In this document: positions 1-4,999 of the stretch, piece after piece
How positions within the stretch are numbered: the first letter of the stretch is position 1
Layout: every line of letters starts with the position of its first letter
NCBI GenBank assembly: GCA_031287585.1
Contig: JAITST010000518.1
Span: 1-5,211, forward strand
Direction of reading: 5' to 3'
DNA length: 5,211 nucleotides
Origin: Planctomycetaceae bacterium
GTDB taxonomy: Bacteria > Planctomycetota > Planctomycetia > Pirellulales > Thermoguttaceae
The notes under the pieces: model-generated
Seen by the model: only the letters and a program-made list of their open reading frames with translations
Told to the model about the DNA's origin: nothing
The model's database searches: none
Position numbers and translations under genes: made by a program

Positions 1-126
1 TACGGAGGCGTGCAAGAGTTTCTTTCGCTGCCGAAAGAAATGGACGAAAGAGCTACGCTCTCGAATCTCCCAAAAATTTCACCTATTCAATGCCAATGTT
101 TCAAAGAACTAGGGTATAACTTTTAA
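1..126 (+). CDS. Possible C-terminal end of an unidentified protein (partial, runs off left edge)
   Basis: Frame 1 is open from the first base to a TAA at 124-126, giving 41 residues that begin YGGVQEFLSLPKEMDERATL and end FKELGYNF. The composition is that of an ordinary soluble protein (mixed charged, Pro and aromatic residues) and codon choice (GAA, AAA, CTG, GGC) resembles the other genes here. I do not recognise the family. The other two forward frames also stay open to about position 110, so openness alone is weak evidence; frame 1 is preferred on composition only. If real, the gene ends convergently against the lipoprotein gene, whose stop is at 222, with about 95 bp between them and no convincing terminator hairpin. 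Confidence 0.42.
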   Translation, partial: YGGVQEFLSLPKEMDERATLSNLPKISPIQCQCFKELGYNF

Positions 127-221
127 TTATCCACAACCAACATTTTGGGTCACGACTCATCACGACACAAACAATTTTCAACCGTGACAAGTACACTTCT
201 TTGTGCAGGCGAGATAAAAGC

Positions 222-890
222 CTACTCTATTGGTTGCGTAGAAAACAATGTCGCTGATTTCGGATTTGGCAATACACTCGCCGCCGGTGTTGGTAGCGTC
301 GGCACTGTCAATTCTTCAACACCCAAAATTTCAACATTGGTTATACTTGGGTCTTCGCGGCGTAACTCTTCCAAACTCAGTTTAACATCCGGCAAGACAT
401 CATTGATTTTTGATGACGGCGGTAATTCCTGACGTAACGGAGTATCGAGTCCCGGAAGATTCGGCGGCACAAAACGATTGTCCTCAGGTATCGGATTAAT
501 GTCGTCGTCATCCGGCACACTCGGCGGGATACCGAGGTCGTTGCGATTATTGTTACTGTGACTGTTACCACCTTGCCAACCGCTGCTGCCGTTTGTAGTT
601 CGACTATTAGTTTCGGGAGTGGTATGGGTGACACCGCTACCGCAATTTTTACAACCTTCTCCACTACCGGTATTCACAGTATTTCGGTTGTAAATTACTG
701 ATGCTCCATTGGCGGAATACTGGCTATCGGTAAACAGTGAACCAGACCGAAACATCGGGTCACAACATTCGTCACCATAACCCGAAAACGTCGGGCTACA
801 ATAATCATAAGGCGACCCGCACATCCGGCAACCGCTAACGAGCGAAACCAAAAGTAACAATAACGAAGAACGACAAAAAAATCCAGCCAT
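222..890 (-). CDS. Cys-rich planctomycete-type lipoprotein, function unknown
   Basis: This encodes a 222-residue predicted lipoprotein. Residues 1-20 form a signal peptide with a Leu-rich core ending in the lipobox V-S-G before Cys21, so the mature protein should be acylated at Cys21 and membrane anchored outside the cytoplasm. Just after it is a Cys-rich stretch (Cys21, 24, 31, 42, 43) containing MCGSPYDYCSPTF and MFRSGSL. From memory, this N-terminal pattern recurs in small planctomycete lipoproteins of unknown function. A second pair, C80-K-N-C83, follows. Residues 84-117 are low-complexity Asn/Ser/Gly/Thr and 118-165 are Pro/Asp-rich, so most of the chain is probably disordered; 165-200 is more ordered-looking, with an acidic LSLEELRRED stretch. 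The ATG at 890 is supported by an AGGAG at 898-902 (minus strand), 7 bases upstream, and by the signal peptide starting there. Cysteines could form disulfides or bind metal; neither can be decided here. Confidence 0.85.
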   Translation of the reverse strand: MAGFFCRSSLLLLLVSLVSGCRMCGSPYDYCSPTFSGYGDECCDPMFRSGSLFTDSQYSANGASVIYNRNTVNTGSGEGCKNCGSGVTHTTPETNSRTTNGSSGWQGGNSHSNNNRNDLGIPPSVPDDDDINPIPEDNRFVPPNLPGLDTPLRQELPPSSKINDVLPDVKLSLEELRREDPSITNVEILGVEELTVPTLPTPAASVLPNPKSATLFSTQPIE

Positions 891-893
891 CGA

Positions 894-912
894 CTATCTC
901 CTGAAAAGATAG
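894..912 (-). promoter_or_regulatory. Leader hairpin overlapping the lipoprotein SD site
   Basis: A perfect 6-bp inverted repeat (CTATCT at 894-899, AGATAG at 907-912) encloses a 7-base loop. In the minus-strand mRNA the loop carries part of the SD AGGAG and the 3' arm carries its last bases; the start codon follows three bases after the stem. This could hold back translation, or it may be chance: the stem is short and mostly A-U. Confidence 0.35.
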
Positions 913-981
913 ATAAATTAAACAAACAAAATAAACTACAAGACGCAATAACAGCGACTCTACACAACCGTTATCGTCTGC

Positions 982-1020
982 ATAATCGAAATAATCAGAA
1001 AATTTTGTCCATTTTGTCAA
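982..1020 (-). promoter_or_regulatory. Putative sigma-70-type promoter(s) of the lipoprotein gene
   Basis: On the minus strand a consensus -35 TTGACA (1020 down to 1015) is followed after 18 bases by GATTAT (996-991), a 4/6 match to TATAAT. Nine bases further on the arrangement repeats: TGGACA (1011-1006), 18 bases, GATTAT (987-982). Either would start transcription around 975-985 and give a leader of roughly 90 bases before the ATG at 890. Assigned by consensus only. Confidence 0.45.
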
Positions 1021-1217
1021 GATTTACGTTGGAACTATGGGTTTGGACGGAAACGGTGAGAGTGACTCATTGACTGGGTTGTTGGTAAGTGGATGGAAAA
1101 CGCGGACAAAAACGCCAGCGGAGTATTTTACCACTTCTTCGGCGTGGGGTGGGAGGTTTTTAGAAATTGCCTAGAGTGTTTCAAAACTCTTGTGCAAGGA
1201 TGCCGTTTAACTGTTCC

Positions 1218-1964
1218 CTATCCCCTCGCTTCGTTCTTCATTGCTTCTTCTACTGCCGCCAGTTCTTCTACCGTGTTAATCCCAAGACTTTCTATTGGTT
1301 TTAGCACCGGTAATGCCAGTACCTTTTTTCCTTGTTTGTTTAGAATTGATGGCGTGTCTGTTATGTAGTATTCTTTTTGTGCGTTGTTGGTTTTTAGACT
1401 TGATAGTGCAGTCAACAAATCGGGGCTGTGGAACAGGTAGTAACTCATATTTACTTCTGTTATCTTCTTCTGCTCCTCTGTCGCGTCCTTTTCCTCCACT
1501 ATTGCCTGAAAATTTCCGCTTTTGTCACGTACTATTCTTCCCAGTCCGGCTGGATTTTGTTTGTTTGCCGTACCTAGTATGCATGCGGGCGTTTTGTTTT
1601 GTTCGTATGATTCAAACAGTTTTTGTACCGACTCCCTCCGAATCATCGGGCAATCGCCCGCCACTACCAGTACCGGACAATCAACGTCCGTCAACTCGTC
1701 TCGGCACATCATTACCGCGTGACCTGTACCGAGTTGTTCCGTTTGTTCGACGTAAACCAAGTTGCGATAGTTCGCGAGCGTTTCGCGCACCAAGTCACTA
1801 CGGTAGCCGACTACAACAATTATTCGTTCGATACCCACCGCCCCCAGTGTGTCGAGTACATACTCAATCATCGGGCGCCCAAGTATCGGAAAAAGAACCT
1901 TTGGCAAATCGGACTTCATACGTGTACCTTTGCCAGCTGCCATTACTACCGCGACTCGTGACAT
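1218..1964 (-). CDS. Stand-alone GlmU-type nucleotidyltransferase (N-terminal domain only)
   Basis: This encodes a 248-residue cytoplasmic enzyme that should transfer a nucleotidyl group from an NTP, most likely UTP, to a sugar 1-phosphate (GlcNAc-1-P in the GlmU family), releasing pyrophosphate. Visible family motifs: the nucleotide-binding loop AAGKGTRM (9-16) with PKVL (21-24); EQLGTGHAV (76-84); AGDCPM (102-107), whose Asp104 matches the Mg-binding Asp105 of E. coli GlmU; GRIVRD (142-147) and IVEEKDA (155-161); EVNMSYYL (170-177); NNAQKEYYITD (193-203), nearly identical to GlmU; and LGIN (227-230), matching Mg-binding Asn227. The left-handed beta-helix acetyltransferase half of bifunctional GlmU (about 450 residues) is absent. 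The start at 1964 is chosen because the Rossmann strand begins there and AGGA lies 8 bases upstream; an in-frame upstream start would add 34 residues covering the promoter. Exact sugar and nucleotide specificity is inferred, so no gene symbol is given. Confidence 0.9.
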   Translation of the reverse strand: MSRVAVVMAAGKGTRMKSDLPKVLFPILGRPMIEYVLDTLGAVGIERIIVVVGYRSDLVRETLANYRNLVYVEQTEQLGTGHAVMMCRDELTDVDCPVLVVAGDCPMIRRESVQKLFESYEQNKTPACILGTANKQNPAGLGRIVRDKSGNFQAIVEEKDATEEQKKITEVNMSYYLFHSPDLLTALSSLKTNNAQKEYYITDTPSILNKQGKKVLALPVLKPIESLGINTVEELAAVEEAMKNEARG

Positions 1965-1981
1965 TTTATTTTTCCTGCTGC

Positions 1982-2007
1982 TATTGTAACGTTCAATATT
2001 GTAACGT
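1982..2007. repeat. Pair of 11-bp direct repeats in the divergent control region
   Basis: TATTGTAACGT occurs at 1982-1992 and again at 1997-2007, 15 bp apart, just upstream of the nucleotidyltransferase start. The shorter core TATTGTA occurs a third time at 2057-2063 within a perfect palindrome ATTGTACAAT (2058-2067). On the minus strand each copy reads TACAATA, a -10-like sequence, so these may be promoter elements or binding sites for a regulator. Confidence 0.5.
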
Positions 2008-2015
2008 CCACTGTG

Positions 2016-2044
2016 AAAATACGGTTTGTCAAAACCTCTTGCAA
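2016..2044 (-). promoter_or_regulatory. Putative promoter of the nucleotidyltransferase gene
   Basis: On the minus strand TTGCAA (2044-2039, 4/6 to TTGACA) is followed after exactly 17 bases by TATTTT (2021-2016, 4/6 to TATAAT). A competing choice is TGGACG (2010-2005), 16 bases, TACAAT (1988-1983), which gives a very short leader. A perfect TTGACA at 2032-2027 has no -10 at normal spacing. The choice among these is uncertain. Confidence 0.3.
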
Positions 2045-2067
2045 ACCAAAACGCCATATTGTACAAT
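2039..2067 (+). promoter_or_regulatory. Putative promoter of the DUF151 gene
   Basis: TTGCAA at 2039-2044, then 17 bases, then TACAAT at 2062-2067 (5/6 to TATAAT). Transcription would start near 2074, leaving a leader of about 42 bases that includes nine consecutive T at 2095-2103. The -10 lies inside a 10-bp palindrome (2058-2067), and the -35 is the same palindromic hexamer proposed for the opposite strand. Confidence 0.45.
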
Positions 2068-2115
2068 GTTCCGGTGTTCTTGACAATATCCGTCTTTTTT
2101 TTTCAACAAGCAATT

Positions 2116-2526
2116 ATGAGTACAATACGGTTTGAACTTGCACGAATAGTTATCAGTGAAATCAATAACCAGCAAGTTATTTATTTACGCGAAGTTGGCG
2201 GCAGCCGCGAATTTCCTATTGTTGTCGGCATTTTCGAGGCGACCAGCATTGACCGTCGTGTCAAGCAATCGTCCACACCGCGTCCGCTCACTCACGACCT
2301 CATCATAAACCTTGTTGAACTTTTCGGCGGACAAATTCAAGACGTTTATATTCACACACTCGAAGGTGAAACATATTTCGCGTCGCTGCGAATCAGCACG
2401 TCAAACGAAATCAAAGAACTGGATATCCGCCCGTCCGATGCTGTCGCAATCGCGGTAAGTTGTCAGCCGCACTTACCGATTATGATTGAAGAACGTGTTA
2501 TCGAACGAGTGGTGAAACAGGTCTGA
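2116..2526 (+). CDS. Bifunctional nuclease (BFN, DUF151) domain protein
   Basis: This encodes a 136-residue soluble protein that is almost entirely one DUF151/BFN domain. Diagnostic stretches, in order, are FPIVVGIFEA (33-42), PRPLTHDLI (55-63), YFASLRI (87-93), DIRPSDAVAIAV (103-114) and the closing EERVIE (125-130). The family includes Thermotoga TM0160 and plant proteins reported to cleave RNA and DNA, but the role of the bacterial single-domain members is poorly defined, so the nuclease name comes from the family and nothing here proves activity. The start at 2116 is preferred because the domain's first strand begins immediately after it; the in-frame start at 2026 would add 30 residues spanning the promoter. 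No SD site precedes the ATG; the leader is a T9 tract followed by CAACAAGCAATT. It is transcribed divergently from the nucleotidyltransferase and followed after 79 bp by the propeller gene. Confidence 0.9.
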   Translation: MSTIRFELARIVISEINNQQVIYLREVGGSREFPIVVGIFEATSIDRRVKQSSTPRPLTHDLIINLVELFGGQIQDVYIHTLEGETYFASLRISTSNEIKELDIRPSDAVAIAVSCQPHLPIMIEERVIERVVKQV

Positions 2527-2533
2527 AATAATC

Positions 2534-2571
2534 ACAGGTCGTGATAACTGTTGTAAACAATTCCTTTAATC
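2534..2571 (+). repeat. Spacer sequence block, copy A (before the propeller gene)
   Basis: Contains ACAGGT (2534-2539) followed by GTG and, after a gap, a 21-base block starting TTGTAAAC at 2551 and ending TTTAATC at 2571. The same order of elements appears in the spacer before moxR (copy B). It lies 8 bases after the DUF151 stop and 35 bases before the next start. It might be a shared regulatory site; it has no convincing complete -35/-10 pair. Confidence 0.35.
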
Positions 2572-2605
2572 TTGTTATTAACCCTTTTCCTTATGGAGAA
2601 AAACT

Positions 2606-3811
2606 ATGAGACGTATTCTCAATCAGTGTTCAATTGCTTCGGCGATTGTTTTTTGTTTGTTCGTAACTTTTGTAAACGGTGCCGAACTGGTTTATAAGAA
2701 AATTGTTGTATCAGACAAGTTTCACGCCGAAGGTGCTACTTTCGGTGACTATAACAACGATGGCAAACTCGATATTGCGTCGGGACATTTTTGGTATGAA
2801 GGTGGTGATTTCACTAAACGTCATCAGATTTACGAAGGTGAGGATTTCGACCCAAAGGGTTATTCGAATAACTTTGGTATGTTTTCGTATGACATTAACG
2901 GCGACGGTTGGCTTGACATAATCGTTTGTCCGCACCCGGGAACAACTTCGTATTGGTACGAAAATCCGAAAGGCAAAGACGAACGATGGAAAAAATACGA
3001 AGTCTCCATTGAACTCGGAAACGAATCGCAACTCTTTGTTGACATCAACAAAGACGGTCGTCCCGAAATTGTTTTCAATCGTAACGGCTTCTTCGGTTTC
3101 GCTGAGTTTGACCTGTCGAATCCGCACGATGCGTGGAAGTTTACGTCGGTCTCCGGCGACAAACCGAATAAGAAGTACCAGCGTTATTTTCACGGACTCG
3201 GCAGCGGCGACGTGAATGGTGACGGCAGAATCGACTTACTTGAAATGGACGGTTGGTGGGAGCAGCCGGAGGATTATAAGAAGACTCCGTGGACATTTCA
3301 TCCGTTCAAGTTCTCCGATGCCGCGTCGCATGTACTCGTGTTTGATGTTGACGGCGACGAGTTGAACGATGTTGTCACGACACGTCATTGTCACGAATAC
3401 GGATTCGGCTGGTTCAAACAGGTAAAGAAGGACGGAGCGATAACCTTTGAGTACAACGAACTCATACCGCGTGAACCGTCAGACGATTTCGTGCCGAAGA
3501 TTAGCCAGTTTCATTCGATGACGGCTGTTGATATGAATGGCGACGGCATACCGGATGTTGTAACGGGAAAACGTTGGTGGGCGCACGGTCCGAATAACGA
3601 CAAAGCACCGAACGATCCGGCGATACTGATGTGGTGGGAAACAAAACGCGACAAGGCAACCGGTAAAGCAACATTGATTCCGCACATCATCGACGATGCG
3701 TCAGGCGTAGGAACGCAAGTGACAACCGGCGACCTGAACGGCGACAAAATTCCGGATATTATAGTCGGGAACAAACGCGGAACGTTTGTGTTTATCAGCG
3801 TTAAGCCGTGA
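2606..3811 (+). CDS. Secreted FG-GAP/VCBS-repeat protein, predicted seven-bladed beta-propeller
   Basis: This encodes a 401-residue exported protein. Residues 1-25 are a signal peptide (basic MRR, hydrophobic core 10-22, likely cleavage near VNG-AE). The mature chain carries seven calcium-binding loops of the FG-GAP/VCBS type: DYNNDGKLD (48-56), DINGDGWLD (96-104), DINKDGRPE (146-154), DVNGDGRID (202-210), DVDGDELND (247-255), DMNGDGIPD (309-317) and DLNGDKIPD (376-384). Spacings of 45-67 residues fit one loop per blade. The third loop ends in Glu rather than Asp and the fifth lacks the second Gly, so these may bind calcium less well. Several loops are followed by aromatic clusters (WYEGG, GWWEQ, RWWAHG, MWWE), which might form a ligand or glycan face; that is inference. 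There is no catalytic domain, lipobox or C-terminal anchor, so it is probably periplasmic or extracellular. Start ATG at 2606 has GGAG at 2595-2598, 7 bases away. Substrate or partner is unknown. Confidence 0.9.
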   Translation: MRRILNQCSIASAIVFCLFVTFVNGAELVYKKIVVSDKFHAEGATFGDYNNDGKLDIASGHFWYEGGDFTKRHQIYEGEDFDPKGYSNNFGMFSYDINGDGWLDIIVCPHPGTTSYWYENPKGKDERWKKYEVSIELGNESQLFVDINKDGRPEIVFNRNGFFGFAEFDLSNPHDAWKFTSVSGDKPNKKYQRYFHGLGSGDVNGDGRIDLLEMDGWWEQPEDYKKTPWTFHPFKFSDAASHVLVFDVDGDELNDVVTTRHCHEYGFGWFKQVKKDGAITFEYNELIPREPSDDFVPKISQFHSMTAVDMNGDGIPDVVTGKRWWAHGPNNDKAPNDPAILMWWETKRDKATGKATLIPHIIDDASGVGTQVTTGDLNGDKIPDIIVGNKRGTFVFISVKP

Positions 3812-3823
3812 AGATGATATGTA

Positions 3824-3856
3824 ACAGGTGTGTTTTATAAACTATTCCCTTTAACC
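3824..3856 (+). repeat. Spacer sequence block, copy B (before moxR)
   Basis: ACAGGT (3824-3829) and GTG are followed by a 22-base block starting TTATAAAC at 3835 and ending TTTAACC at 3856. Aligned to copy A at 2551-2571, 18 positions match with three substitutions and one inserted base. It ends 15 bases before the chosen moxR start. A fainter relative (AATAAATAATTC at 4963-4974 and CTTTAAC at 4986-4992) precedes the next gene. Confidence 0.35.
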
Positions 3857-3871
3857 CAAACAACAACCAAT

Positions 3872-4915
3872 ATGGAAAACACTCAATCACTTACGTTACT
3901 GACACCGGACGAAATCAAGCCGCTTGCTGCAAAGGCGAGGGCTTTGACTGATGAGTTAGACCGGTTGTTGCTTGGTCGGAGCCAGTTGCACCGGCTTGTG
4001 GCGATTGCGATATTCAGTCGCGGTCACGTGTTGCTCGAAGGCGTGCCGGGAGTCGGTAAAACGGCACTTATCAAGGCACTCGGCGAGTTACTCGGTTTGT
4101 CGTTCGGGCGTGTACAGTTCACGCCCGACCTTATGCCGAGCGATATCCTTGGTACGAACATTTTGCAAGAGAGTACCGGCGGCGGACGGCAACTTACGTT
4201 TCAACCAGGTCCGATTTTCTCAAACATTCTGCTTGCTGACGAAATCAATCGTGCGTCACCGAAAACGCAATCCGCGTTACTCGAAGCGATGCAGGAACGT
4301 TGCGTGACGCTGCTCGGTGAGACACGTGAGTTGCCGTCGCCGTTCTTCGTTCTCGCGTCGCAAAACCCGATTGAACTCGAAGGAACATATCCGTTGCCCG
4401 AAGCACAACTTGACCGTTTTATGTTCAAGTTACAAGTCGGGATGCCGGAGGCGGACGTGTTGCAGAACATCATCACGAGCCGTCGTCACGGTGAGTTGCC
4501 GAAAGCGAACACGATTTTTTCGGCGGCGGAATTGAATAAAACGTTTGAAGCGTTACAGCATATTTTTCTACCGACCGCAGTTGCGTCGTACATCGCGCGG
4601 CTGGTTGCCGCGACACATCCGAACTCGGCGGAGACGACAAACGAAGTCCGCGATTATGTTTCGTTCGGAGCGTCGCCGCGTGCCGCGATTGCGATAGCGG
4701 AGGCGGCGAGGTCGGCGGCGTTGTTGATGGGTCGCCCGACGGTTGGCTTTGAGGATGTGAAACTGGTAGTGTTGCCGGTTCTGAATCATCGTATATTGTT
4801 AAGTTACCGGGCGAGGATGGACAAAGTTGACGCGACAACGATTCTCTCAGCGTTGGTAACGAAACTATCAGAAGTAGCAACAGCGTTACCAAAAAATTTA
4901 CAGATTAGTGAATGA
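3872..4915 (+). CDS. MoxR-family AAA+ ATPase
   Basis: This encodes a 347-residue cytoplasmic AAA+ ATPase of the MoxR subgroup. These act as chaperone-like remodelling ATPases, typically with DUF58 and von Willebrand factor A proteins encoded beside them, in maturing enzymes or envelope complexes. Motifs: Walker A GVPGVGKT (57-64), the MoxR stretch FTPDLMPSDILGTNI (83-97), GPIFSNILLADEINRA (113-128) containing Walker B with Asp123 and Glu124, sensor 1 in ASQNP (162-166), PLPEAQLDRF (174-183) with the arginine-finger candidate Arg182, and sensor 2 SPR (268-270) before the C-terminal helical lid. All key residues are present and length is normal. The ATG at 3872 is preferred over an in-frame GTG at 3830, because the latter adds 14 non-conserved residues from a spacer resembling the preceding one. 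No SD is visible; the leader is AC-rich (CAACAACCAAT). The client cannot be named, as the partner genes lie beyond the window. Confidence 0.95.
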   Translation: MENTQSLTLLTPDEIKPLAAKARALTDELDRLLLGRSQLHRLVAIAIFSRGHVLLEGVPGVGKTALIKALGELLGLSFGRVQFTPDLMPSDILGTNILQESTGGGRQLTFQPGPIFSNILLADEINRASPKTQSALLEAMQERCVTLLGETRELPSPFFVLASQNPIELEGTYPLPEAQLDRFMFKLQVGMPEADVLQNIITSRRHGELPKANTIFSAAELNKTFEALQHIFLPTAVASYIARLVAATHPNSAETTNEVRDYVSFGASPRAAIAIAEAARSAALLMGRPTVGFEDVKLVVLPVLNHRILLSYRARMDKVDATTILSALVTKLSEVATALPKNLQISE

Positions 4916-4920
4916 GGGAA

Positions 4921-4963
4921 TTTTAGATTTGTGATTTTAGGTTGCTTGTTTCAAAATCTAAAA
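4921..4963. repeat. AT-rich 10-bp inverted repeat between moxR and the next gene
   Basis: TTTTAGATTT at 4921-4930 is perfectly complementary to AAATCTAAAA at 4954-4963, with a 23-base loop. ATTTTAG is also directly repeated at 4920-4926 and 4934-4940, the second copy lying in the loop. The stem has only two G-C pairs and no U tract follows, so it is not a standard terminator. It could be a degenerate short interspersed repeat or a transcript processing site. Confidence 0.5.
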
Positions 4964-4999
4964 ATAAATAATTCTACACGTTACACTTTAACACCACAC

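Larger units (their letters stand above)
891..1217. other. 327-bp intergenic region: lipoprotein leader and promoter; remainder without recognisable content
   Basis: Between the nucleotidyltransferase stop and the lipoprotein start. The part next to the lipoprotein (891-1020) is AT-rich and holds its probable promoter and a leader of about 90 bases. In the other part (1021-1217) I see no gene, RNA gene or mobile element. It contains a G-rich patch on the plus strand (1141-1156) and one weak hairpin (1173-1190) without a U tract. Reading in frame past the nucleotidyltransferase stop gives about 29 codons with no hexapeptide-repeat pattern, so there is no sign of a lost GlmU acetyltransferase domain. 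Confidence 0.6.

Noticed and set aside
149..188. GTCACG / CGTGAC inverted repeat as a terminator between the convergent genes
   Set aside because: Six base pairs around a 28-base loop, with no U tract on either strand.
835..1020. A 61-codon minus-strand frame upstream of the lipoprotein
   Set aside because: It covers the lipoprotein's promoter and SD, overlaps its signal peptide in another frame and starts at the TTG of the -35 hexamer.
1141..1156. G-rich patch as a G-quadruplex
   Set aside because: At best two tetrads with one run of two G at each end; too weak to claim.
1173..1190. Hairpin as the nucleotidyltransferase terminator
   Set aside because: Only a 5-bp stem (AGAGT/ACTCT) and no U tract downstream on the minus strand.
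1965..2066. 34-residue N-terminal extension of the nucleotidyltransferase
   Set aside because: The Rossmann strand starts right at the ATG at 1964, which has an SD; the extension covers the promoter repeats.
1295..2083. A 262-codon open frame on the plus strand
   Set aside because: It lies antisense to the nucleotidyltransferase, whose motifs are unmistakable; its own translation is Ser/Pro/Cys-rich and has no domain.
2026..2115. 30-residue N-terminal extension of the DUF151 protein
   Set aside because: It spans the proposed promoter and T9 tract, and the domain begins immediately after 2116.
2531..2545. ATCAC / GTGAT hairpin after the DUF151 gene
   Set aside because: A 5-bp stem with no U tract; not enough to call a terminator.
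3830..3871. GTG start adding 14 residues to MoxR
   Set aside because: It lies in the spacer block shared with the previous intergenic region, has no SD, and the added residues do not look like MoxR.
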